Assembly (NCBI RefSeq): GCF_000308515.1
Contig: NZ_BAFV01000046.1
Span: forward strand, 1 to 64,000
DNA: 64,000 nt
Reading direction: 5' to 3'
Source: Nocardia carnea NBRC 14403
GTDB taxonomy: Bacteria > Actinomycetota > Actinomycetes > Mycobacteriales > Mycobacteriaceae
The stretch's first letter is position 1. Each line of letters opens with the position of its first letter. Under the pieces are notes generated by a model. The model searched no databases. It saw only the letters and a program-made list of their open reading frames with translations, and had not been told where the DNA came from. A program made the position numbers and the translations under genes. This document shows positions 34,047-42,727 of this stretch, piece after piece.

Positions 34047-34207
34047 CCACGGATTACAACCCGCCGGCACAGCGTCCGACAGCGGAGTTTCCGGACAGTG
34101 GAAGTATTCGTCCCCACCGCCCCCGCCGCGTTCTATGGTGCGTGGGCGATGCGGCCCCCTGACATGGAGTTATCCCGTCGCATCGGCCGAATGAGGAAGG
34201 AGACCGG

Positions 34208-34960
34208 ATGCGGTCGCAGAATCCCCGCGAGACCCCGACCGGAGTCATGCAGCGCGCGGCCTCGATCCTCGACGTACTCGACGGTGCCGAACCCATGAAC
34301 CTGTCGCAGATCGTCGCGGCCACCGGATTACCGCTGTCGTCGGCGCATCGCGCGCTGGAACAGCTCGTCACGTTGCGCTGGGTGCACCGGAACGGCAAGA
34401 AATACCAGCTGGGTATGCGCATCATCGAGCTCGGTTCGGCCGCTTCCCAGCAGAACGCGCTGCGTCAGGCCGCGCTCCCCAGCCTGCACTGGTTGCACCG
34501 GGTGACCGGCTGCATCGTGCACCTCGGGGTACTCGACGGCGACGAGGTGGTCTATCTGGAGAAGGTCGGCGGAGAACTGGTCACCGGTATCCGGTCGCGT
34601 GTCGGCAGCCGGATGCGCGCGGAGACCTCGGCGATCGGCAAGGCCCTGCTCGCCCTCGACCGGCCCGCCCATGCCGGCTCACCGGATATCGACCGGGCCC
34701 GGGAACTGCGCATGGTCTACGAGCACGAGCGGTGCATGAAGGGTTTCAGCTGTGTCGCGGCGCCGATCGGGACGATGGGTCACGGCGAGCCCGCCGCGGT
34801 CTCGGTTTTCGGTTCGGTCGCGAAGATCCGCGCGGACCAGCGGATACACCTGTCGGTGCAGACCGCGGCGGCCGAAATCGGAAGGCGGCTGGACCTGCCC
34901 CGCTCCGGTACCGCCCAGCGGCGCCCTGTCCGGTACCGGCAGAGCCGATTGGGTGCTTAG
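34208..34960 (+). CDS. IclR-family transcriptional regulator
   Basis: The 250-residue protein has an N-terminal winged helix (MQRAASILDVL, NLSQIVAATGLPLSSAHRAL) and a C-terminal IclR effector domain (VHLGVLDGDEVVYLEKV, SAIGKALLAL, CVAAPIGT). AGGAGA lies just before the ATG. It is divergent from the SDR operon, the usual arrangement for an IclR activator or repressor of a catabolic operon. Confidence 0.92.
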   Translation: MRSQNPRETPTGVMQRAASILDVLDGAEPMNLSQIVAATGLPLSSAHRALEQLVTLRWVHRNGKKYQLGMRIIELGSAASQQNALRQAALPSLHWLHRVTGCIVHLGVLDGDEVVYLEKVGGELVTGIRSRVGSRMRAETSAIGKALLALDRPAHAGSPDIDRARELRMVYEHERCMKGFSCVAAPIGTMGHGEPAAVSVFGSVAKIRADQRIHLSVQTAAAEIGRRLDLPRSGTAQRRPVRYRQSRLGA

Positions 34961-34965
34961 GAGGT

Positions 34966-35593
34966 GCCCGGGCCGGGCTATCGGCTCCGGCGGCCCCCGC
35001 TTTCGAATCAGTCGTTCGGGATGAGCGCGCACCCGGATTGGCCGCACCGCGATCTGTCGTCGTTGCGCTTCGTCACTGTCGCGGCGGCACCCGTTCCACC
35101 CCGGACGCTGCGCGCGTTCACCGCGCGCGGGATTCCGATGTGCCAGGGATACGTGCTCACCGAAACAGGCCCCGGCGCGCTGCCATGAGGTCGAGCAGAG
35201 ACTCGGTTCCGCGACGAGCACTGGTTTCGCTCCGGCGATATCGGGATGGCCGAGGACGAGGGTTTCGTCGGATCGTCGACCGGCTGAAGGACATGATCAT
35301 CTCCGGCGGCGAGAACATCTACCCGGCCGAAGTGGAGGCCGCGCTGCTGGAGATGCCTGGGGGCGCGAATGCGCGGTATTCGGTGCACCGGACGATAAAT
35401 GGGGCGAGATCGGTGTCGCAGCGATCGTGCCGGACGACGGATTCGAGGGTATCGACACAGATATTGCTGCGTTCCTCGGTGAGCGGCCGGCCCGCTACAA
35501 AGTTCCCAAACGGTATACTCCCTGCCGGAAATACCCCGCAATGCCACGGGAAAAATTCTCAAACACGAGCTGCGGCGCCAGTTCGCCGACTGA
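34966..35593 (+). pseudogene. Decayed acyl-CoA ligase (FadD-like) C-terminal half
   Basis: Pieces of one AMP-forming ligase follow each other in changing frames. DLSSLRFVTVAAAPVPPRTL to GYVLTETGPG (about 35045-35175) is the first. RLKDMIISGGENIYPAEVEA (about 35282-35350) is next. DTDIAAFLGERPARYKVPKR follows in another frame, and then YSLPEIPRNATGKILKHELR with the catalytic lysine, ending at TGA 35591-35593. At least three frame changes and the missing N-terminal half show a true pseudogene. It probably belonged to the same catabolic cluster as the IclR gene. Confidence 0.82.
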
Positions 35594-35751
35594 GCCCAGG
35601 CCCCCGCAGAAATGCATGAGCCTCGACGTGACCGCCGGGCGGCCCTCACTGGCCGATGGATCGCCGCGGCAGCGACCGGCATCACTGCTGACACGAGCCC
35701 GGCCTCGACCGCCTGGGCAGCCGAGGCCGGGATGGCAGCCGGTGCGCCTGG

Positions 35752-36660
35752 TCAGATGGGCAGCGAGCTGAGGATCGGGACGAAACCCCAGTCCATGATG
35801 CGCCGGGCGTCGGCCGTCGCGGCGTCCAGGTCGTGGGGTGAACTGTTCAGGACCACCCCGATCAGCCGCTGGCCGCCGCGGGTCGCCTCGAACAGCAAAC
35901 AGGTCCCGGCGGCGTTCGTGGATCCGGTCTTGATACCGGCGGTGCCCGGATACTCCTCGAGCAACCCGTTGGTGTTCTCCCAGACGTGATGCCGGTTCGC
36001 GGGCCCGGCCGGCTGATGCTGCACCGGTGTTCCGACGATCTGCCGGAACACCGGATTCGCCATCGCGTGCCGGCCCAGCCGCACCAGCTCCGCGGGCGTC
36101 GAGTACGTGGCGAAATCGTCGGGGACGGGCAGACCGCTGGGGTCGCTGAAATGCGTATTCGGCATACCCAGCCGGTGCGCGGTGGCATTCATCTCGGCGA
36201 TGAAACCGTCCCGGCCGGGTCCGAACGATTCGGCGAGAGCGTAGGAGGCGTCGCAACCGGACGGCAGCATCATCGCGTACAGCAGCTGCCGCGCGGTGAG
36301 CACTTCACCCGGCACCAGGCCCGCGGTACTGCCCCCGTGGGCGGCGGCGGAGTCGACGGCCGCCTGCGACACCGTGACCGGCCGTTCGAGATCACCCGAT
36401 TCGAGCACGACCACGGCCGTCATCACCTTGGTGAGGCTGGCGATCGGCAGCCGGGTGTCCGGCTGCCGCGACCACACGATCAATCCGGTATGGGCCTCCG
36501 CCAGCGCCGCCGCGGGCGCCTGTACGCCCTCCGGCTGGGGAGTCAGCGGAAACGGCAGCTGAGCCGAGCCCCCCGGAACCGGGGCGGCCGCGACGGTAGG
36601 CGCGAAGACGACGAGCACTCCGGCGAAGACCGCCGGCAGCACACGGGTATAGGTTCGCAT
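35752..36660 (-). CDS. D-alanyl-D-alanine carboxypeptidase-type penicillin-binding protein
   Basis: The 302-residue exported protein has a hydrophobic signal segment (TRVLPAVFAGVLVVFAPTVAAA) and a peptidase S11 domain. The catalytic SxxK is in PIASLTKVMTA, the second motif reads SGCD in place of the common SxN, and KTG is in GIKTGSTNAAGTC. Such enzymes trim the terminal D-Ala of peptidoglycan stems. The C-terminus is short, with no membrane anchor. Start at ATG 36660 or GTG 36666. It stands alone. Confidence 0.88.
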   Translation of the reverse strand: MRTYTRVLPAVFAGVLVVFAPTVAAAPVPGGSAQLPFPLTPQPEGVQAPAAALAEAHTGLIVWSRQPDTRLPIASLTKVMTAVVVLESGDLERPVTVSQAAVDSAAAHGGSTAGLVPGEVLTARQLLYAMMLPSGCDASYALAESFGPGRDGFIAEMNATAHRLGMPNTHFSDPSGLPVPDDFATYSTPAELVRLGRHAMANPVFRQIVGTPVQHQPAGPANRHHVWENTNGLLEEYPGTAGIKTGSTNAAGTCLLFEATRGGQRLIGVVLNSSPHDLDAATADARRIMDWGFVPILSSLPI

Positions 36661-36937
36661 CGCCACATTCTGTCGTCTGACCTGGCCAAACGGTGGGATA
36701 TCGGCCCCCAGGCGTCGCCGCTACCCCGCACGCGGAACCCAATCCGGCTACTCCGCCAGGACACGACGGCGTGTCGCGGCACAGACCACGACCGGACGCC
36801 GGTGTTCGCGCGAGTGGCGAGGGTGCGCACAGCCGAGAGTGAACCCGCAACATGCGAAATCCTGGGGGACGACAGAGAAACCGGCGCGAACGCTGGTGCG
36901 CGAAGCCGTGATCAGTCGGCGTCGAGGCCGGGACCAC

Positions 36938-37516
36938 TCAGCGACGCATACAGTGCAGCCATTGTTCGGCCAGTACCCGGACGAGTGCCCCGAGATCGTC
37001 GTCGTGCCCCTGGACTACCGCGAACTGGAGGTTGCGGTCGGTGGACATCAGCATCGACATCACGTGGGCGCGCGCGAGTTCCCGGGCTTCCTCGTCCGGT
37101 TGCCGGGCCAGTAGGTTGCGCATCCGGGCGGAGACTCGACCCAGCATGGCGAACCATTCGTCGGATACCGACTGCTCGTGGGCCAGCGCCTGCTCCATCA
37201 CCGCGAATTCGGCGCGGTGTCCTCGCCAATAGTCGATATGGCCGGAGAGCCAGCCGGTCACGTCCGCGAGGGTGGGGTCCGCGATATTGTCGAGCGCCTG
37301 GTACGCCGCCAGGATCGCCCCTTCGCGGGCACGCATATGTTCGCGCACGACTTCGGCCTTGGACCGGAAATGCAGGTAGAACGTGGCACGGGATACGCCG
37401 ACCGCTTTCGCGATCATATCCCCGGTGGTGGCGGTGTATCCATGTTCGGTGAACAGTTCGCGGGCACGGTCTATCAGTGCCGTGCGCGTCGCCTGTTTCT
37501 GTTCGAGGCGGGTCAT
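36938..37516 (-). CDS. TetR-family regulator
   Basis: The 192-residue protein has the TetR helix-turn-helix (LFTEHGYTATTGDMIAKAVG, VSRATFYLHFRSKAEVV) and a helical ligand domain. It is the last gene behind the SDR-hydrolase-P450 operon and is the best candidate for its regulator. The start could be GTG at 37534; the ATG at 37516 is used here. A hairpin terminator separates it from the P450 gene, so it can have its own promoter in 37535-37565. Confidence 0.88.
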   Translation of the reverse strand: MTRLEQKQATRTALIDRARELFTEHGYTATTGDMIAKAVGVSRATFYLHFRSKAEVVREHMRAREGAILAAYQALDNIADPTLADVTGWLSGHIDYWRGHRAEFAVMEQALAHEQSVSDEWFAMLGRVSARMRNLLARQPDEEARELARAHVMSMLMSTDRNLQFAVVQGHDDDLGALVRVLAEQWLHCMRR

Positions 37517-37566
37517 CCGTCTCGCCACCGCCACAACTGTGCCTCTCGTCGATCACATCGAAGAAA

Positions 37567-37600
37567 CGACTCTATCGGGTGGTTGCCCGATAGAGTCGTC
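37567..37600 (-). terminator. Rho-independent terminator after the P450 fusion gene
   Basis: Perfect 14-bp stem (arm ACGACTCTATCGGG) with the 6-base loop between 37581 and 37586. On the minus strand it is followed by TTCTTCG. It lies 25 bases after the stop at 37626 and just upstream of the TetR gene, so it could also serve as an operator. Confidence 0.65.
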
Positions 37601-37625
37601 GCACCGAGAGGCGAGCGCCGGACGA

Positions 37626-39872
37626 TCAGCAGTCCAGAACCAGTCGCGAGCAACCTTCGGCGGCGCGGGAGACGCAGATCATCATCGTCTCGCTCGCCGT
37701 TTGTTCGGCCGGCGTCAGGATGGAGTCCCGGTGGTCGATGCGGCCGGCGATAACGCGGGTTTCGCAGGTGCCGCAGGTACCTTCCTTGCACGACGAGAGC
37801 ACACCGATACCGTTCTCTTCGGCGACGTCGAGAACCGTGCGGCCCACCCCGACGGTGGCAGTGCGACCGGAAGCGGCGAACTCGACTTCGAACGCTGTGT
37901 CCGGCCCGGTATTCGTACGCGGCTTCGCGGCGAACCGTTCGGTGATCAGCGAGCCGATCGGCCAGTGCGCACTCGCTTCCTCGACGGCTCGGAGCAGTGG
38001 TTCGGGGCCACAGCAGTAGATGAGTGTGTCGTCGGCGGGGTCGGCGAGCACTGTGGCCAGGTCGAGCAGGCCGTATTCGTCCTGAGGGCGGAGGGTGACC
38101 CGGTTGCCGTAGCGAGCGAGTTCCTCGAGGAACGCCATCGACTTGCGGGTCCGGCCGCCGTAGAGCAGGGACCACTGCGCACCCTGCTGCGCCGCCTGTT
38201 CGATCATCGGCAGGATCGGTGTGATCCCGATCCCGCCGGCGACGAACACATAACGCGCGGCCGGGCGCAGCGCGAAGTTGTTGCGCGGCAGTCCGACCGT
38301 CACGGTCGACCCGGTCCGCAGTCGCTCGTGAACGAACCGCGACCCACCACGGGAATCCGCGGTCGACAGCACCCCGATACGCCACCGGGCGCGGTCCGCC
38401 GGCGCGGAGGACAGTGAATATTGGCGCACCAGCGCCTCCGGCCCGTCACCGAGGTGCACATCGATATGTGCCCCGGGTTTCCAGCCGGGTAGATCTTCAC
38501 CGTCCGGGTGCCCGAGAATCAGCGATACGACCCCGTCAGCTGCTGTGCGCCGGTCGAGCACGGTCAGTACGAATTGCCGGGCAACCACTTGCTTCGCCCG
38601 TTCGACGTCACCGACATCCCAGGTCACAGGTAGGTTCCGGCGCACCGGCAGCAGCGCGATCGGCAAGAAGTCCAACGGTACGTCGGCGGCGGGACGCAGT
38701 GACGGCAGCCGCTCGAACAGCACTTGCAGCGCCGTCGCACCCTGAACCCGGGCCAAGGCCTGGCCGAGGCAGGTATGCCTGCCGCGGGTGAAGGCGAGAT
38801 GGTCTTCGGGGTCCGGGCGGTGGATATCGAAATCGAACGGATGGGGGCACCGCGCCGGGTCGGTGTTGGCGCTGGCGAGCGCGAGCCACACCATATCGCC
38901 CTGTGCGATCGATACGCCGCCGATCTCGGTGTCCTGCTGCGCCTGGCGCGCCGCGAACGTCGAGGAAGGCCGGCGGCGCACGGTTTCTTCGAATACGCGT
39001 GCCCACAGCTGCGGATCGGCGAGGGCCTCGGCCGGCACATCGGGATTCTGTGCGAGGAACAGCACCGCGTTCGAGACCGCCTGACTCGTCGAATCGACTC
39101 CCGCCATGGCGAATTCGGTGAGGTGAACGGCGATTTGAGCGGAAGACAGGATCGGGCGGCCGTCGGCGCCGACGGCGGTCGCCATATCCGAGATCAGGTC
39201 GGAACCCGGACGCTCGCGGCGTTCGTCGATAATTCGGCGCAGTACCAGGGTCGCGTCGATATAGCGCTGCCACACCTGTGTTCGCAGCGGTTCGGCCATC
39301 GGCTCGGCCGCCGACGCGAGGATCAGGGCAAAGTCGTCGCGCAGTTGCCGCATCATGGCGTCGTGCTCGACGCCCAGACCCATATGGGCCATGATCGTCG
39401 CAGTGGTGAGTTCGAGTGCGTAGTCGGTGACGAGGTTCGCCGAGCCCGCCGTCTCGAACCGGTCGATGATGCGGTGGGCGCGTGCCTCGATCTCCGGCCG
39501 CAACGCTTCCATCCGGGCCTTCGTGAAACCGCGCTGGGCGACGAATCGATGGTCGGTATGGCTCGGCGGATCCGAACCGACGAGGATCTGGGTGATCAGG
39601 TCCGACGGCATGATGGCACGGAACTGTTCGGGAACGTCGATCGTGCCGCTGTTGCCACCGGAACCGAACTGCTGCCAGTCCGCCAGGACGGTTTCGACAT
39701 CATCGCGGCGCGTCACGATCCACGCGTTCAGATGCGGGTAGAAGAACACTGGCAGCTCGTCGCGGAACCGCGCGAAATGCGCTGCCGGGTCGGCGAAGTA
39801 GTCGTCGCCGAGCGCGTCGAAACCGTGCGCGATCGGACAGCGGGCGGCCACCGCCTCAGGGGTACTGGTCAT
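37626..39872 (-). CDS. Self-sufficient cytochrome P450 (P450-FMN reductase-ferredoxin fusion)
   Basis: The 748-residue three-part protein has a P450 at residues about 1-400 (oxygen-binding helix AMAGVDSTSQ, ExxR in EETVRR, heme loop FTRGRHTCLG near 360-369). A phthalate-dioxygenase-reductase-type flavin/NADH domain follows (RQYSLSSAP; GGIGITPILP; YCCGPEPLL), then a C-terminal [2Fe-2S] ferredoxin CKEGTCGTC with a later Cys. This is the CYP116B/P450RhF layout, able to hydroxylate a substrate with NAD(P)H alone. GGGAG precedes the ATG. It follows an SDR and a serine hydrolase in the same operon. Substrate unknown. Confidence 0.94.
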   Translation of the reverse strand: MTSTPEAVAARCPIAHGFDALGDDYFADPAAHFARFRDELPVFFYPHLNAWIVTRRDDVETVLADWQQFGSGGNSGTIDVPEQFRAIMPSDLITQILVGSDPPSHTDHRFVAQRGFTKARMEALRPEIEARAHRIIDRFETAGSANLVTDYALELTTATIMAHMGLGVEHDAMMRQLRDDFALILASAAEPMAEPLRTQVWQRYIDATLVLRRIIDERRERPGSDLISDMATAVGADGRPILSSAQIAVHLTEFAMAGVDSTSQAVSNAVLFLAQNPDVPAEALADPQLWARVFEETVRRRPSSTFAARQAQQDTEIGGVSIAQGDMVWLALASANTDPARCPHPFDFDIHRPDPEDHLAFTRGRHTCLGQALARVQGATALQVLFERLPSLRPAADVPLDFLPIALLPVRRNLPVTWDVGDVERAKQVVARQFVLTVLDRRTAADGVVSLILGHPDGEDLPGWKPGAHIDVHLGDGPEALVRQYSLSSAPADRARWRIGVLSTADSRGGSRFVHERLRTGSTVTVGLPRNNFALRPAARYVFVAGGIGITPILPMIEQAAQQGAQWSLLYGGRTRKSMAFLEELARYGNRVTLRPQDEYGLLDLATVLADPADDTLIYCCGPEPLLRAVEEASAHWPIGSLITERFAAKPRTNTGPDTAFEVEFAASGRTATVGVGRTVLDVAEENGIGVLSSCKEGTCGTCETRVIAGRIDHRDSILTPAEQTASETMMICVSRAAEGCSRLVLDC

Positions 39873-39924
39873 GAAGAACTCCCTTCCCGGCCCGTGGCCG
39901 GAAAGTGTGGACGGCGAATTCGGT

Positions 39925-41082
39925 TCAGATGGCCGCGGCGGCGGCCATGGTCGACAGCTTCTGGAAGCGGGCGACATTGTCGCCTTCCTCCATGCAGCCT
40001 GCGGACAGGAATACGAAGGTCAGGTCGAGCGCGGGGTCGACCCAGAACAGCGATGACCCGACACCGTAGTTACCGAAGGTGCGCGGTGAGGTGAACGGGC
40101 CGAAGAACGAGGCATGCGCACCCGTGCCCGACAGGGAGAAACCGAGCCCGAAATTGCCGGGCGGTATATCCCAGCCACGGGCTGCCGCGATACCGGCGTA
40201 CAGGTCATTGGGTATCTCGCCGGTCTGCAGCGTCGTCGCCTGGTCGATGATCGCGGGCGCGATCAGGTACTCACCGTTCAGCTCGCCGCGGCGGCGGAAC
40301 ATCTCCGCGAAAGTGAAGATATCGTCGACGGTGCTGACCGCGCCGACCCAGGGGATCTCGGCGTCCTCGGAAATCGCGTCGTTGAGGCATTCGATATCGT
40401 CCGGGGACAGCCATCCGGTATCCGGAACATAGGCTTTCAACGGAACGGCATCGTTTTTCCAGTCGGCGGGCAGACCGAACCTGGTCCTCGTCATACCGAG
40501 CGGCCCGAAGATCAGGTCCTGGGCCAGGTCCCGGAACGACGAGTACCCGTACACCCGCCGGACCATCTCACCCATCAAAGCGTGATTGATCGCCGGCGCA
40601 TAGTTGAGATCGGTGCCGGGTTCATTCACCACATCGACCGAGCACAGCGCGGCGATGACATCGGCGAGCACACCGAACTCTGCCGGACCCAGGCCCGGGT
40701 TCGGGGTGGCGGGCATACCGGACCGATGCGTCAGCAGATGGTGCAGGTTGATCCGGTCCTTCCGCACGGAGCGGAAGATATCGGGGCCGGCGAACTCGGG
40801 GATCACATCGACCACCCGCGTCGACAGCGCGAGTTTGCCCTCGCCGAGCGCACGGTAGGCCAGCGCGTTGGTGAAGGCCTTGGTCATCGACAGGATGCGG
40901 AAGACGTGATCGTGGCGCAGCGGGGTCGACGTGGCGCGTTCGGCGAAGCCGATGGTTTCGTCGACGACGATATCGCCGTGGCGGGCGAGGACGATGTTGA
41001 CGCCGTCGTAGGCGCCGGAGTCGATATCGCGGTGGATTTCGTCGGTGAGCCGGGTCAGGGCGGTACGGTCGATTCCGCTCAT
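39925..41082 (-). CDS. Serine hydrolase, class C beta-lactamase/esterase family
   Basis: The 385-residue protein has the SxxK nucleophile motif in RILSMTKAFT and a Tyr-containing second motif in LNYAPAINHALM. No signal peptide is visible, so it acts in the cytoplasm like EstB-type esterases rather than as a beta-lactamase. The ATG at 41082 has AGGA 7 bases before it. It sits between the SDR and the P450 fusion; ester or lactone hydrolysis in a degradation pathway is likely. Confidence 0.86.
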   Translation of the reverse strand: MSGIDRTALTRLTDEIHRDIDSGAYDGVNIVLARHGDIVVDETIGFAERATSTPLRHDHVFRILSMTKAFTNALAYRALGEGKLALSTRVVDVIPEFAGPDIFRSVRKDRINLHHLLTHRSGMPATPNPGLGPAEFGVLADVIAALCSVDVVNEPGTDLNYAPAINHALMGEMVRRVYGYSSFRDLAQDLIFGPLGMTRTRFGLPADWKNDAVPLKAYVPDTGWLSPDDIECLNDAISEDAEIPWVGAVSTVDDIFTFAEMFRRRGELNGEYLIAPAIIDQATTLQTGEIPNDLYAGIAAARGWDIPPGNFGLGFSLSGTGAHASFFGPFTSPRTFGNYGVGSSLFWVDPALDLTFVFLSAGCMEEGDNVARFQKLSTMAAAAAI

Positions 41083-41123
41083 GGTGAATCCTGTTCTTCG
41101 CTGGCTGTTCTGGTCGACGGGGG

Positions 41124-41829
41124 TCACATGACCAGGCCACCGGAGGGCGAGAAGGTCTGGCCGGTGTAGTAACCGCCTTCCTCGCCCGCGAGGAACAGGA
41201 CGGTGCGGGCGATCTCCTCGGGCGTGGCTACCCGTTTGATCGGCTGCAACGAGATGAGGAAGTCGTTGAACTCGGGTTCGGTCTGCCGGAACAGCGGCGT
41301 ATCCACCGCACCGGGGGCGAGCGCGTTGACGCGGATACCGAACGGCGCCAACTCGGTGGCGACCTCACGGGTCAAGCCGAGAACACCGGCCTTGGACGCC
41401 GGGTAGTACGCCGGCATCGCCACCGCCATCAGCGCGGCGGATGAAGAGAAGTTCACGATCGCGCCGCCGCCGGCTTTCTTCAGGAGGGGCACCGCGGCCC
41501 GGGTCGTGTAGAAGGGGCCGTACAGGTTGATTTTCATTACCCGGTCGAAATCCTCGTCGGAGATCGTTTCCAGGAATTCCGGATTGTATTGCCGCCCTTC
41601 CTTTGCTGCCAGGAATCCGCGGTAGTTCTCCGCGTTGAGCGCGGCACCGGCGGCCTTGGTCGGCGTGTTGACGCCCGCCGCGTTGACCAGGACATCGAGG
41701 CGTCCCTGCTCATCGCCCACCCGCTCGAACGCGGCGCGGACGGCATCGGGATCGGGATCGGGATCGGCGATATCGAGCGGCACGGCGTGCGCGTTCGGCA
41801 CCGCCGCGAGCGCGCGTTGCAGACTCTCG
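41124..41829 (-). pseudogene. C-terminal part of an SDR gene split by a transposon
   Basis: This carries most of a classical SDR (LVNAAGVNTP, INLYGPF, VNFSSSAAL, AYYPASKAGV with the YxxxK pair, and a C-terminal GQTFSPSGG) but no NAD(P)-binding N-terminus. The missing 5' end is at 49449-49569 on the other side of the Tn7-like element. Removing the element with one TCTCG copy rebuilds a 273-codon frame. A chimeric ORF can start inside the element at ATG 41897, but its first residues come from transposon-end DNA. A GGATCG tract encodes DPDPDPD near 41745-41770. Confidence 0.93.
41825..41829. repeat. Target-site duplication, left copy
   Basis: TCTCG directly before the first base of the element; identical to 49449-49453. 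Five bases is the size made by Tn7-like and Tn5053-like transposases. Confidence 0.9.
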
Positions 41830-41835
41830 TGTCCT

Positions 41836-41906
41836 GTTCGGGTATAGGTTTCGGCGTTCGGGGTTAGTTTTCGTAGGTGGTTGCGGAGTTCGGACATAGT
41901 TTTCGG
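41836..41906. repeat. Left-end transposase-binding-like repeats
   Basis: Three similar 19-mers in the same direction: GTTCGGGTATAGGTTTCGG (41836-41854), GTTCGGGGTTAGTTTTCGT (41856-41874), GTTCGGACATAGTTTTCGG (41888-41906). Tn7-type ends carry such repeated TnsB sites. Confidence 0.75.
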
Positions 41907-41944
41907 ATTCTGGGGACGTCGGAGGGTCCTGGCGGGCAGACTCC

Positions 41945-42727
41945 GTGCCCGTGTCGAGCCTGAGTGTGGTGCCGGGCGGCGCGGCGGCGTCGCCCGAGGG
42001 CGGGGAGTTCGCGATCGCCTATGTCGATGTCGAGTCCGGTGAGCGGCGGCTGGCGTTGACGGATGCGTGGGCGGTGCCGTTGGAGGACTGTCTGCCTGTG
42101 CGTGGGTTCCCGTCTTACAAGGGCCAGCGCAATCATGTCGGTCGCTGGTGGACGGCCACGACCGGAGGTCACGTCGGTTACGAATCGTGGTTGGAGCGGG
42201 ATCGGTTGCAGCTGTTGGATTTCGATCCGGACGTAGTCGGGATCGCGGCTCAGCCTTTCTGGCTGTTCTGGACGAAACCGGATGGCAAGCCGCGGTCGCA
42301 TGCACCGGACTACTTCGCTCGGCACGCGGATGGCGGTGCGCTGGTGCTGGACTGCCGTCCGCTGGATCGGATCAAACCGCGTGACGCTGAGGCGTTCTCG
42401 GCAACGCAGGCGGCGTGCGCGCTACTCGGCTGGTGGTATGAGGTGGCTGGTGCACCGGATCCGGTCTTCATGGCGAACGTGCGCTGGCTGTCGGGTTACC
42501 GGCACCGGCGCTATGACCTGCCCGAGGTCACCGGCGCACTGTTGGACGCGTTCGCTGAACCGGCCGAGTTGATGTCCGGGGCGGAATCGGTGGGCGACAC
42601 GATCGCGGTGCTGCCGGTGTTGTTCTATCTGCTGTGGCGTCATCGGCTGCAGGCGGATCTGTCGGTGCCGCTATCTGCTGACACCGAGGTCGTCGCCGCC
42701 GATGCGCGGAGGGTGGTGGCGGGCTGA
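41945..42727 (+). CDS. TnsA-like heteromeric transposase endonuclease subunit
   Basis: The 260-residue protein has a TnsA-type endonuclease fold: Glu in VGYESWLERDRLQLLDFDPD (E80), Asp in SHAPDYFARHADGG (D122), and the third block LVLDCR (136-138). In E. coli TnsA the third block is Q-x-K; here it is D-C-R. In Tn7, TnsA nicks the 5' ends so that the element is cut out rather than copied. The GTG start at 41945 lies about 40 bases after the last left-end repeat. Its stop overlaps the tnsB-like start in TGATG. Confidence 0.85.
   Translation: MPVSSLSVVPGGAAASPEGGEFAIAYVDVESGERRLALTDAWAVPLEDCLPVRGFPSYKGQRNHVGRWWTATTGGHVGYESWLERDRLQLLDFDPDVVGIAAQPFWLFWTKPDGKPRSHAPDYFARHADGGALVLDCRPLDRIKPRDAEAFSATQAACALLGWWYEVAGAPDPVFMANVRWLSGYRHRRYDLPEVTGALLDAFAEPAELMSGAESVGDTIAVLPVLFYLLWRHRLQADLSVPLSADTEVVAADARRVVAG

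Noticed and set aside
37567..37600. TetR operator instead of terminator
   Set aside because: The arms and loop (34 bases) are long for one TetR dimer site and the minus-strand T-rich tail fits a terminator better; a double role is not excluded.
41124..42305. A 393-codon SDR frame running into the transposon end
   Set aside because: The region upstream of 41829 is transposon DNA; the native N-terminus lies at 49449-49569, so the long frame is a chance fusion.
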